From positions 1-19,867 of the forward strand of contig PXAU01000145.1 in the NCBI GenBank assembly GCA_003567075.1: a stretch of DNA of 19,867 bases. The letters run 5' to 3'. Under the pieces are notes generated by a model that was not told the origin of the DNA, ran no database searches, and worked only from the letters and a program-made list of their open reading frames with translations. The DNA comes from Trueperaceae bacterium. Its GTDB lineage: Bacteria; Deinococcota; Deinococci; Deinococcales; Trueperaceae. The translations under genes and the position numbers were made by a program. Each line of letters begins with the position of its first letter. The stretch's first letter is position 1. Positions 1-6,507 of the stretch are shown here, one piece after another.

Positions 1-531
1 CAGGGTCATGCCACGCACGTCTGGGAGCTCGACGGCGACGTCGACCTGGCCGCGGCTCACGTCCAACGTGACGCCCGCGTCAGCGGCGAGGCCGCCACCC
101 GGCTCCGGCCACTGCTGCACCACCATGCCGACTGGTCGTTCGGAGGCGACGTACACCACGCGCTCGACCACGAGCCCGACGTGCTCGGCGCGCTCGATGG
201 CATCCCTCTCGGGCAGACCGACCAGGGTCGGCATCGTCTGCACCTCGACCAGCGCGTTCACGCCCAGGCTGACCGTGCGACCCAGCCGCACCACGCTCCC
301 GCTCGGCGGCGTCTGCGAGACCACCGTGTCGGGCGCCGCGACCGCGTCCAGCTCTGGGTAGGTGAGGACCCGCAAGCCGCGCTCACGGAGCTGTTCGCTG
401 GCGACCCGGTAGCTCAACCCGCGCACGTCCGGCAAGCGCACGTCTGAGACGCTCAGGTAACGCCCGGCCGTGACGATCGCAGCGGCCACCAAGGCTGCTC
501 CCGCCAGCGCCAGCACGAGGATCCGAACCAT
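1..531 (-). CDS. PASTA-repeat membrane-anchored protein (C-terminus cut by window edge)
   Basis: The first 177 codons are visible and the frame runs off the left edge open, so the C-terminus is missing. Residues about 4-22 form an uninterrupted hydrophobic stretch behind a single Arg, a signal anchor or signal peptide. PASTA-type units follow: one from about residue 32 (LPDVRG, then SQTPPSG near 72-78), a second from about 100 (MPTLVG, then QQWPEPGG near 139-146), and the beginning of a third at 169 (again LPDVRG). PASTA units bind peptidoglycan or muropeptides in PknB-type kinases and PBPs. No kinase or transpeptidase domain precedes the repeats here, so this is a free-standing PASTA protein, probably periplasmic or envelope-facing. 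The ATG at 531 was chosen because a -10 box lies 7 nt upstream; AAGG abuts the ATG too closely to act as a Shine-Dalgarno. An in-frame TTG nine bases upstream is a weaker alternative. Confidence 0.85.
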   Translation of the reverse strand, partial: MVRILVLALAGAALVAAAIVTAGRYLSVSDVRLPDVRGLSYRVASEQLRERGLRVLTYPELDAVAAPDTVVSQTPPSGSVVRLGRTVSLGVNALVEVQTMPTLVGLPERDAIERAEHVGLVVERVVYVASERPVGMVVQQWPEPGGGLAADAGVTLDVSRGQVDVAVELPDVRGMTL

Positions 532-538
532 CCTTGCC

Positions 539-547
539 AAGGTAGCA
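539..547 (-). promoter_or_regulatory. Extended -10 promoter of the PASTA gene (leaderless type)
   Basis: On the minus strand TGC-TACCTT is followed by 7 nt and then the ATG at 531. That places the expected +1 on or next to the start codon. No convincing -35 was seen. The reading is an inference from the pattern shared with other starts in the window. Confidence 0.5.
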
Positions 548-605
548 CGGGGCCCCCGGCAGGCCCGCCGACGCGGCCGACACGGACCCGCCGACGCGCC
601 TCGGG

Positions 606-611
606 TAGCAT
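606..611 (+). promoter_or_regulatory. -10 box TAGCAT just upstream of the start at 620
   Basis: TAGCAT is followed by 8 nt and then ATG, with no purine-rich Shine-Dalgarno between. The same hexamer is the -10 of a tRNA-Gln promoter (7511) and of the rplM promoter (14515) in this window. The 88-nt gap to the divergent PASTA gene would hold both promoters. Confidence 0.5.
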
Positions 612-619
612 GCCGCAGC

Positions 620-1234
620 ATGTCGACCGACACCCTGCCCTCACGCTTCCCGCCGCCGTTCGACGTCCCCGACACCGGTGAGCTCGCCTGGTTGCTGCGG
701 GCGGAACGGGCCGGGGTACCCGTGGCGCCCATGGTGGTGGTGCCGGTCACCGTCGAGACGGCCTTCTACCACCTCAACAACCTGCCCGAGCGCCTTCGCC
801 TGCTGTTCGACGGCGTCGCGAGCGACGACCCCGACGAGGACGACCTCGAGGAGTTGGTGTCGGAGGCCATGGCGCTGGTCCTGGAGCACGCTCTGCTCGA
901 AGAGGTGGTCGAGGGTGTGTACCAGGCCTTGGAAGGCCTCCCCGAACGCGTCGCGGTGCGTCGCGCTGGGAGCCAAGGGAAGACCGCATGGCGTGGACGC
1001 GGGGTGCTGTTGGCGCTCAAGCGTACGTGGGCCGAGGATTGGACGCTGGACGCGCTCGTCGCCCGCTTGCGCGCCGGGCACGGCCTGGCACCGCAGCCGC
1101 AGGCGGTCCTCGTGCACGACGCCGCCGTGACGCTGGCGGTCGAGCCGCTCGGGTTCGGTCCCGAAGGCGCCAAGGTGCAAGCCTGGCACGATCCGGCCGG
1201 GCGGCTGGCGCGGCTGGCGCTGGCGCGCGGCTGA
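620..1234 (+). CDS. Orphan protein resembling the N-terminal ATP-grasp part of PEP synthase/PPDK
   Basis: 204 residues, no confident family. The order of segments recalls the nucleotide-binding half of phosphoenolpyruvate synthase. A 'GVPVAPMVVVPVTVETAFYH' stretch at 32-51 sits where PPS has its 'GlPVPpGFvvtteAy' segment. An acidic helical part follows at 66-105, then 'VAVRRAGSQGK' at 111-121 (PPS: vAVRSSAt.ED). 'LALKRTWAEDWTLDALVAR' at 131-149 recalls 'avr.vwas...A...R', and 'AVLVHD' at 162-167 recalls the VlVQrMV strand. It is much shorter than that domain (about 330 residues), and neither the swivelling phospho-His domain nor the PEP-binding domain is present. If homologous, it is a remnant or a repurposed ATP-grasp-like fold. 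The ATG at 620 was chosen over upstream in-frame starts because protein-like composition begins there and a -10 box precedes it. It is convergent with the DUF2179 gene. Confidence 0.7.
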   Translation: MSTDTLPSRFPPPFDVPDTGELAWLLRAERAGVPVAPMVVVPVTVETAFYHLNNLPERLRLLFDGVASDDPDEDDLEELVSEAMALVLEHALLEEVVEGVYQALEGLPERVAVRRAGSQGKTAWRGRGVLLALKRTWAEDWTLDALVARLRAGHGLAPQPQAVLVHDAAVTLAVEPLGFGPEGAKVQAWHDPAGRLARLALARG

Positions 1235-1275
1235 GCCGAGACGCGCGCGTGGAGCGCTGGCGCGCGGCTGAGCCG
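1217..1275. repeat. 22-bp direct repeat duplicating the 3' end of the preceding gene
   Basis: The same 22 bases occur at 1217-1238 and 1254-1275, a 37-bp period. The first copy contains the last codons and the TGA of the gene at 620-1234. The second copy lies entirely beyond it, between the two convergent genes. This looks like a short tandem duplication of a gene end. Confidence 0.85.
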
Positions 1276-1281
1276 CTCAGC
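1267..1281. terminator. Small hairpin between convergent genes
   Basis: GCTGAG-CCG-CTCAGC forms a 6-bp stem in the 63-nt gap between the convergent genes ending at 1234 and 1298. No U tract follows on either strand. It may act as a weak bidirectional terminator. Confidence 0.3.
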
Positions 1282-1297
1282 GCATGAACTCCGACGG

Positions 1298-1828
1298 CTA
1301 CTTGCGCAGCTGCGTGGGGGCGGCGAAGGTGGCCCGCACCTGGTTGGTTGGTTCGAACGTGATGTATGCGTCCGCGTTCACGCCCTTGACGAGACCGAGC
1401 ACCGCCCGCGTGCGCCGCCGAGGCAACACCACGAACAGGATGCGCACGTCGCCGCGCATGCCCTGGCCGTTGACGACGGTGACACCGTAGCCCGCCTGCC
1501 GCAGCACGTGCTCGGCGGAGGGCGCGTCGACCGGTGTGATGACCCGCATCAGCACCTCGCCCACCGCGATCCAGCGCTCGACCGACACGCCGAGCATGGT
1601 GCCAGTCGCGTATCCACCGGCGTACGCGACGAACTGCATGGGACTGTCGAGGGTGGTGAGGACCTGCGCCGCGGCGGTCAACCAGATGAGCGACTCGAAG
1701 AACGACAGGACACCAGCCACGTCGCGCCGGCCACGCACCAAGAAGGTGATCCGCAGCGTGCCGATGGACACGTCGGTAATCCGCAGGACGAAGATCAGCA
1801 AGGCGCTCGCGAAGAGCGGCAGCTCCAT
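1298..1828 (-). CDS. DUF5698/DUF2179 (UPF0316-type) membrane protein
   Basis: 176 residues. The N-terminal half is hydrophobic with three likely membrane segments (about 4-20, 37-57, 65-83). It carries the 'LRITDVSIGTLRI' signature (15-27) typical of UPF0316 proteins, whose Bacillus members are annotated YebE. The C-terminal half (about 95-165) is a soluble alpha/beta DUF2179-like domain with 'GYGVTVVNGQG', 'VLPRRR' and 'DAYITFEP'. The molecular function of this family is not established; DUF2179 domains are often regulatory modules on membrane proteins. Its ATG lies 1 nt after the stop of the ROK kinase gene, so the two are almost certainly cotranscribed and translationally coupled. No separate promoter or Shine-Dalgarno is evident. 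Confidence 0.85.
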   Translation of the reverse strand: MELPLFASALLIFVLRITDVSIGTLRITFLVRGRRDVAGVLSFFESLIWLTAAAQVLTTLDSPMQFVAYAGGYATGTMLGVSVERWIAVGEVLMRVITPVDAPSAEHVLRQAGYGVTVVNGQGMRGDVRILFVVLPRRRTRAVLGLVKGVNADAYITFEPTNQVRATFAAPTQLRK

Positions 1829-1829
1829 G

Positions 1830-2741
1830 TCAGCCCCCGGAGGGCTCGCTCCCCCCGTACTCGAACGCGGCAACGGCGGCCGCCCCGATGACCCCCACGT
1901 CGTCGCCGAGCTCCGCCATGCGAACGCTCGGTTGCGGATACCCCGCGGTCGCGGCGGCGAGCGCCTCCCGCACCCTATCGAGGTAGAAGTCGCCCACGCT
2001 GGTGACGCCGCCGCCCAGCACGAAGCCGGCGGGGTCGATGACCTTCACGATGTTGGCGAGCCCGAGCCCGGTGAAGCGGGCGGCGTTGTCGACGATCGCC
2101 AGAGCGCGACGATCGCCGTCCTTGGCGAGGTCGAAGAGCTCGGCGGTGCTGACCTTGCGCGAGAAGACGTAGCTGGCATCGCGTGCCATCGAGCGACCTG
2201 CGGCCACCGCCTCCCAGCTTCCGGTGTGCCCGTCGCCACCGACGGGGCCGCCCGGCAGCAGCGTCATGTGCCCGATCTCGCCAGCCAAGCCGTTCGCCCC
2301 GCGCAGCACCCTGTCGCCAACGAACACGCCCCCGCCGATGCCGGTGGAGAGGGTGACGTAGACGCTGGTCTCGAGGTCGCGCGCGGCGCCGTAGCGGTGC
2401 TCAGCGTAGCCTGCAGCGTTGGCGTCGTTCTCGAGCACGACGGTCAGGCCGAGTCGCTCGTGCAACGCGTCGACGAGCGGCGCGTCCTCCATGCCGGCGA
2501 TGTTCGGCGCGAAGCGTACCCGCCCTCGCTCGAAGTCGAGCGGTCCGGGACAGCCGACACCGACCGCGCACGCCTCCGGGTACGCGTCGAGCAGGTCGCG
2601 GGCCACCTCGGCCAGCGCCGCGATGACGTCCTCGGCGCCGGTCTGCGGGGTCTCGCGGCGACGCCGGGCCAGCACGACACCGTCGTCGACCGCGGCTGCG
2701 GCGATCTTGGTGCCGCCGAGGTCGAGGCCGACGGGGATCAT
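1830..2741 (-). CDS. ROK-family sugar kinase (probable glucokinase)
   Basis: 303 residues, usual ROK length. The ATP phosphate-binding loop 'GLDLGGTK' is at 5-12. 'VGCPGPLD' is at 62-69, the catalytic-Asp motif 'ENDANAAGYAE' at 104-114 and 'STGIGGGVF' at 132-140. Sugar-binding 'GEIGH' ends at His158 and 'VLGGGV' lies near the C-terminus. The expected reaction is ATP-dependent phosphorylation of glucose, or a related sugar such as N-acetylmannosamine, in the cytoplasm. The family zinc motif CxCGxxGCxE is present only in outline: the three Cys positions read Gly168, Asp170 and Ser175, while His158 and Glu177 remain. The start 'MIPVGLDLGG' fits the family; an in-frame GTG ten codons upstream (2771) is possible. 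The DUF2179 gene follows after 1 nt. Confidence 0.88.
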   Translation of the reverse strand: MIPVGLDLGGTKIAAAAVDDGVVLARRRRETPQTGAEDVIAALAEVARDLLDAYPEACAVGVGCPGPLDFERGRVRFAPNIAGMEDAPLVDALHERLGLTVVLENDANAAGYAEHRYGAARDLETSVYVTLSTGIGGGVFVGDRVLRGANGLAGEIGHMTLLPGGPVGGDGHTGSWEAVAAGRSMARDASYVFSRKVSTAELFDLAKDGDRRALAIVDNAARFTGLGLANIVKVIDPAGFVLGGGVTSVGDFYLDRVREALAAATAGYPQPSVRMAELGDDVGVIGAAAVAAFEYGGSEPSGG

Positions 2742-2965
2742 GCGCGGCCGGGCGCAAGCGGCATCGTGCACTGCTCGAGGTGTGGCACCTGTCCCTCCGT
2801 GAGGCTCAATCTACCAGGCGCAACCCGGGCGCGCGGCGAGGCTCCGGCGACGTCCGAAGGCGTGGTGCACAGCCCGGCTTGAGCGTTGAAGGCTCAGGTT
2901 TTCGTAGGGGTGGTCACACCACACGTCGACCAAGACCGAGTACAGTGCAGGTGAGAGGAGCCGCC
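2742..2965. promoter_or_regulatory. Divergent intergenic region, ROK kinase / DUF2203 gene
   Basis: 224 nt without a gene. TACAGT at 2941-2946 is a plausible -10 for the rightward gene, about 20 nt before its start and followed by a Shine-Dalgarno (GAGAGGAG, 2953-2960). TAGATT (minus strand, 2808-2813) could be a -10 for the leftward kinase gene. An imperfectly placed inverted repeat GTGGT-CAC-ACCAC (2910-2922) falls about 20-30 nt upstream of the rightward -10 and could be an operator. No -35 is convincing on either strand. Confidence 0.4.
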
Positions 2966-3382
2966 GTGATCAAGCTGTTCACAGTCGATGAAGCCACGCG
3001 CCTCCTTCCGGTCATCGAAGGCCACGTGGCCTCGCTGCAAGCCGCCAGCCAGGACGCCAACGCGCTCAAGCGTCGCATCGGCGAGCTGTCTGCGCGTCCG
3101 CCGGCCGAGCGCGGCGTGACGCAGGTCGAGTCGCACAACCTCGTGCGTGAGCTCGAGTTCGTCGCCGGGCAGGCGCAGGTCGCGAAGGCGGAGCTCGATC
3201 GCCTGGGCGTCCAGTTGACCGATCTCGAGCACGGCGCGGTGGCCTTCCCCGCCTCGGTCGGCGGCGAGATGGTCGCGCTCACGTGGTCACGAGGCCAGGA
3301 CGCCATCACGCATTACCGCCGCCTGACGGGCGACCGCGCGCCGCAGCCGCTGCCCGGCTCCACCCGCCAGCGCGAGGCCTGA
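2966..3382 (+). CDS. DUF2203 family protein
   Basis: 138 residues. It starts with the DUF2203 hallmark 'KLFTVDEATRLLPVIE' (family: FTleEAnalLP) and continues as a long charged helix pair (about 15-85). It ends with the family's 'dFP...G.EV.L.W..GE..I.yyH' pattern, here 'AFPASVGGEMVALTWSRGQD' followed by 'AITHYRRLTG'. The function is unknown in the literature; members are small cytoplasmic, largely helical proteins found in several bacterial phyla. The GTG start has a good Shine-Dalgarno (GAGAGGAG) five bases upstream, unlike the leaderless-type genes nearby. It ends 9 nt from the convergent phosphoesterase gene, so any terminator must overlap a coding end. Confidence 0.85.
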   Translation: MIKLFTVDEATRLLPVIEGHVASLQAASQDANALKRRIGELSARPPAERGVTQVESHNLVRELEFVAGQAQVAKAELDRLGVQLTDLEHGAVAFPASVGGEMVALTWSRGQDAITHYRRLTGDRAPQPLPGSTRQREA

Positions 3383-3391
3383 CCGGCCGCA

Positions 3392-4084
3392 CTACGCTGC
3401 CGCTCGTATCACCACCGGCCTGAACCGAACGGCGTCCGCTGCCACGAAGCGCACGATCGCTCCAGGGAGTTCCGGAACGTGCACCGCGGCGTCGCCGTGC
3501 ACGTGTGCGAACACCAAGGCCTGCGGCCGTGCCGCCTCGATCACCGCCAACATGGGCGACGGATCGCCCCGCGGGTTCGTCGGCGGGAAGTGCAGCATCA
3601 CCACCAGGTAGGCCTCGCCGAGGCGTTCGGCTGCCGCCAACGACAACCGCAGCCGTTGCACCTCGCGCTCGAAGATGCGCTGGTCCTGGGCGTCACTGCC
3701 GATGGTGCCCGGCACCATCCAGCCGCGGGTGCCGGCCACCACCACGTCGCCGAAGCGGAGCGCGTCGTTCTGGATCGCGTACATCCCCTCGGGGAGCGCC
3801 GCGCGCAGCTTCGTCAACGACGGCCACCAGTAGTCGTGGTTGCCGCGCAACAGCACCTTCGTGCCGGGCAGGGCGGCGATCGCCTCGAGATCGGGCCGGG
3901 CGTCCTCCAGCCGCATCGCCCACGACACGTCGCCCGGCACCAACACCAGGTCGTCGTCGCGGACCACCTCGCGCCAACCGCGGAAGAAGGCTTCGGGATG
4001 CCCCTGCCAGCCGCCGCCGAACACCGTCATCGGCTTGGGGTCTCGAGCCGACAGGTGGGGATCGCCGATGGCCAAGACACGCAC
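3392..4084 (-). CDS. COG1768-type metallophosphoesterase
   Basis: 230 residues with the full calcineurin-like metal-binding set: 'GDPH' (Asp8, His10), 'GDVSWA' (51-56, Asp52), 'GNHDYWW' (81-87, Asn82/His83), 'MLHFPP', and 'FAHVHG' in place of the usual GHxHG. The wording around these motifs ('KPMTVFGGGWQGHPE', 'LPGTKVLLRGNHDYWW', 'GTRGW') matches the COG1768 predicted phosphohydrolases, whose substrate is unknown. A dinuclear-metal-dependent phosphoesterase acting in the cytoplasm is the safe call. The GTG at 4084 was chosen because a TAGACT box lies exactly 7 nt upstream and family members begin at this residue (M/V-R-V-L-A-I-G-D). The frame stays open 14 codons further upstream, but that would overlap the neighbouring epimerase gene. 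Confidence 0.88.
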   Translation of the reverse strand: MRVLAIGDPHLSARDPKPMTVFGGGWQGHPEAFFRGWREVVRDDDLVLVPGDVSWAMRLEDARPDLEAIAALPGTKVLLRGNHDYWWPSLTKLRAALPEGMYAIQNDALRFGDVVVAGTRGWMVPGTIGSDAQDQRIFEREVQRLRLSLAAAERLGEAYLVVMLHFPPTNPRGDPSPMLAVIEAARPQALVFAHVHGDAAVHVPELPGAIVRFVAADAVRFRPVVIRAAA

Positions 4085-4091
4085 CTTCGCG

Positions 4092-4097
4092 AGTCTA
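4092..4097 (-). promoter_or_regulatory. -10 box TAGACT of the phosphoesterase gene (leaderless type)
   Basis: Minus-strand TAGACT, then 7 nt, then the GTG at 4084. It lies in the 23-nt gap after the epimerase stop, so the phosphoesterase may be transcribed on its own as well as by read-through. No -35 consensus was seen, and the previous element TGC is absent. Confidence 0.4.
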
Positions 4098-4107
4098 CTC
4101 GCTCGCG

Positions 4108-5295
4108 CTAACCGGCCGTGCCACACGCGACGCCATCAGGCCGCGGCTGGGCCCGCCAGTCCCGCGGGCGCGGGCCCAGGCCCAGACGCCACGCCACCGC
4201 CGCGGCCACGCGCTCGCCAGCGCGACCGTCGCCGTACGGGTTGGGCGCGGCGCGCATGCGATCGAGCGCGGCCTCGTCGCCGAGCAGTTCGGGCAGCGCG
4301 ACGGCGAGCCGGGCCGGGTCGTTGCCGAGCAGGCGCAAGGTACCGGCCTCCCCCCCCTCGGGCCGCTCGGTCACGTTGCGCACGACCGCCACCGGGGTGC
4401 GCAGGGCCGCCCCCTCCTCCTGCAGCCCGCCCGAGTCGGTGATCACCAGGCGCGCCTCGCGCAGCAACGCCAGCATCGCCAGGTAGTCCCAATCGTCCTC
4501 CAGCAGCACGTTCGCCAGCTCGGAGAGGGCCGGCACCACCGCGGCGCGCACCGCCGGGTTGCGGTGCATCGGGTAGACGAACACGTGGTCAGGGAAGGCG
4601 CGCGCGGTCGCCGCCAGCGCCACGGCGATGTCGGCCAGCCGCGGCAGGTTCTCACGTCGGTGCAGGGTCAGCGCCACCAGCGGCCGCCCCCGCGGCACGT
4701 GCGCCGGCAAGGTCGCGCGCCTTACCGCCCAGTGCACCGCGTCGATCGCTGTGTTGCCGGTCACGACCATGCGCGCCGCAGGCTTACCCTCCCGCAGCAG
4801 GTGCTCACGCGCCAGCGCGGTGGGCGGCAGGTCCAGGTCGGTGACCACGTCGGCGAGGCGGCGACTGGCCTCTTCCGGGAAGGGTTCGCGCAGATCGAAC
4901 GAGCGCAGACCAGCCTCAACGTGCGCCAGTGGCAACCCCTCGAAGAAGGCCGCCAGCGCCACCGCCAGGGTGGTGAGCGTGTCGCCGTGCACGAGCACGT
5001 AGGCGGGCTGCGCCGCCCGCAACCCCGCCGCGGCGGCCGGCACCATGCGCCCGAAGGCGTCCGCCAGCGAGGCGCCGGGCCGCATGAGCGCCAGGTCGGC
5101 CTGGGGCGTGAGCGCGAACACGGACAGCATGCGGTCGAGTTGCTCACGGTGCTGGCCTGTCACGAGCAGGTACGGCTCGAGCGCCGGGTGCCGCTCGAGC
5201 GCGTGCACCACCGGCGCCATCTTCGAGGCCTCGGGTCGCGTGCCGAAGGCAACGACAACGCGGGCACCCGACGCCGCGCGCGGGTCCCCCGTCAC
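4108..5295 (-). CDS. wecB: UDP-N-acetylglucosamine 2-epimerase (non-hydrolysing)
   Basis: 395 residues. Family motifs run in order: 'FGTRPEASKMAPVVHAL' (17-33), 'VTGQHREQLD' (45-54), 'VHGDTLTTL' (102-110, Asp105), 'HVEAGLRS' (125-132, Glu127), 'PFPEEASRR' (138-146), 'TGNTAIDA' (179-186), 'TLHRRENLPRL' (210-220, His212) and 'SGGLQEEGAALRTPV'. The enzyme interconverts UDP-GlcNAc and UDP-ManNAc in the cytoplasm. The GTG start overlaps the wecA stop as GTGA, so the two are translationally coupled. Together they supply the donor and the lipid-linked first sugar for an envelope polymer, plausibly a ManNAc-containing secondary wall polymer such as those that hold S-layers in Thermus-group bacteria (inference). 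Firmicute equivalents are called mnaA. Confidence 0.93.
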   Translation of the reverse strand: MTGDPRAASGARVVVAFGTRPEASKMAPVVHALERHPALEPYLLVTGQHREQLDRMLSVFALTPQADLALMRPGASLADAFGRMVPAAAAGLRAAQPAYVLVHGDTLTTLAVALAAFFEGLPLAHVEAGLRSFDLREPFPEEASRRLADVVTDLDLPPTALAREHLLREGKPAARMVVTGNTAIDAVHWAVRRATLPAHVPRGRPLVALTLHRRENLPRLADIAVALAATARAFPDHVFVYPMHRNPAVRAAVVPALSELANVLLEDDWDYLAMLALLREARLVITDSGGLQEEGAALRTPVAVVRNVTERPEGGEAGTLRLLGNDPARLAVALPELLGDEAALDRMRAAPNPYGDGRAGERVAAAVAWRLGLGPRPRDWRAQPRPDGVACGTAG

Positions 5296-6428
5296 CGCCG
5301 GGGCAGCTGGTCGCCGGCGGCCGTCGCCAGCGCCTGCAGGCGCTCGCCGTCGACCTCGCGCCAGCGTAGGTAGGAGACCAACGCGATCAGCAGCACGGCC
5401 GCCACCACGGTCGCCAGCAGCAGCACCGGTGGAGTCTGCGAGAGCAGCATGCCCAGGACGCCCAGCACGAGCGTGGCGGCCCACATGACGTACACGATGC
5501 CGCGCGGGCTGCCGCCACGGCGTCGCAGCAGGTCGTGCAGATGGTCGTTGTGCGCGGCGGCCGGGTTCACGCCGCGGCGCAGGCGTCGCACCGTCACCTG
5601 GGTGATGTTGAGCAACGGCAACGCCAGGATGAGGACCGGAGCGACCACCGTAACGGCCGCCGTCACCTTCAGCGCCCCGAGGACCGACACCCCGGCCAGC
5701 ACGTACCCCAGCAGGTACGCCCCGGAGTCGCCCATGGTGATGGTGGCGGGGTTGAAGTTGTGGCGCAAGAAGCCCAGCGCGGCGCCGGCCAGCGCCGCCA
5801 GGATGAGGACCGAGGCGCCCCTGTCGGGGAACTGCAGCGCCACCGCCAGCAGGCTGAGGCTGGAGATGGCGGCGACGCCCGAGGAGAGCCCGTCCATGCC
5901 GTCGATGAAGTTGAAGGCGTTGGTGAAGCCCACCACCCACACCAGCGTGATCGCGACGGCCAGCAGCTCGGGGATGAAGACGTACGGAGCGCCGCCGAAG
6001 TAGTTCGTGATGAAGTCGATGGTGACGCCGTTGACCACCAGGATGCCGGCCGCCAGCACGTGTGTGGCCAGGCGCATGGCCGCGGGCACCTCGTAGATGT
6101 CGTCGATGAGCCCGACCAGGGCCACGATGGAGCCGCCCAACAGGATCGCGAGCAGCTCGACCCGATACGCGTCGAGCAGGCTGGGTGCCACCAGGTTGCC
6201 GGCGAACAGCGCCACCAGGAACCCGCCCAGGATGGCCAGACCACCGATGTTGGGGACCGCGCCGACGTGCTGCCGGCGCCCGTAGCCGTGCGCTTCACCA
6301 CCCACTTGCACGGCGTTCACCCGGTGCGCGAAACGCCGCACCCGGGGCACCAGCAAGCTCACCGTCGCCAACGCCACCGCGAACGCGACGAGCACGAGCG
6401 GGACGTAGGCGAGCAAGGATACCGGCAC
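5292..6428 (-). CDS. wecA: Undecaprenyl-phosphate GlcNAc-1-phosphate transferase (MraY/WecA family)
   Basis: 378 residues from the GTG at 6428, with about 10-11 membrane helices. Diagnostic cytoplasmic-loop motifs are 'GLIDDIYEVP' (106-115, Asp-Asp pair), 'FNFIDGMDGLSSG' (172-184), 'PATITMGDSGAYLLGY' (227-242) and the histidine loop 'AAHNDHLHDLL' (291-301). It would transfer GlcNAc-1-P from UDP-GlcNAc to undecaprenyl phosphate, beginning a wall or surface glycan. It is WecA/TagO-like rather than MraY, and the epimerase downstream supports this. An ATG three codons upstream (6437) is the conventional start. However, that ATG overlaps the TAGCAT -10 box, and the box sits 7 nt before the in-frame GTG at 6428, as in other leaderless starts here, so GTG is preferred. 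The stop overlaps the wecB start. Confidence 0.92.
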   Translation of the reverse strand: MPVSLLAYVPLVLVAFAVALATVSLLVPRVRRFAHRVNAVQVGGEAHGYGRRQHVGAVPNIGGLAILGGFLVALFAGNLVAPSLLDAYRVELLAILLGGSIVALVGLIDDIYEVPAAMRLATHVLAAGILVVNGVTIDFITNYFGGAPYVFIPELLAVAITLVWVVGFTNAFNFIDGMDGLSSGVAAISSLSLLAVALQFPDRGASVLILAALAGAALGFLRHNFNPATITMGDSGAYLLGYVLAGVSVLGALKVTAAVTVVAPVLILALPLLNITQVTVRRLRRGVNPAAAHNDHLHDLLRRRGGSPRGIVYVMWAATLVLGVLGMLLSQTPPVLLLATVVAAVLLIALVSYLRWREVDGERLQALATAAGDQLPRR

Positions 6429-6435
6429 GGCTTCC

Positions 6436-6444
6436 ATGCTAGCA
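6436..6444 (-). promoter_or_regulatory. Extended -10 promoter TGC-TAGCAT of wecA-wecB
   Basis: Minus strand: TGC-TAGCAT, 7 nt, then GTG (6428). The box overlaps the conventional ATG at 6437, which therefore would lie upstream of the transcript. The 79-nt gap after upp otherwise shows nothing recognisable and no -35, consistent with an extended -10 promoter. Confidence 0.55.
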
Positions 6445-6507
6445 CCGCCGCCCCGAGCGCCGTGAGGAGAATCCGCCGCCCACGCCGTTCGTGGAAGCGC
6501 CGTCAGC

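Noticed and set aside
1536..2882. Long plus-strand open frame antisense to the ROK kinase
   Set aside because: It mirrors a clear ROK kinase on the minus strand; its translation is Arg/His/Gly-rich low-complexity with no motif. High GC keeps antisense frames open.
3505..5373. 622-codon plus-strand open frame antisense to the phosphoesterase and wecB
   Set aside because: Composition is Arg/Gln/His-rich with no domain, and the opposite strand encodes two well-conserved enzymes over the same bases.
5045..5488. Possible small plus-strand genes in the wecA-wecB region
   Set aside because: No ribosome site, no conserved sequence and full overlap with conserved minus-strand enzymes.
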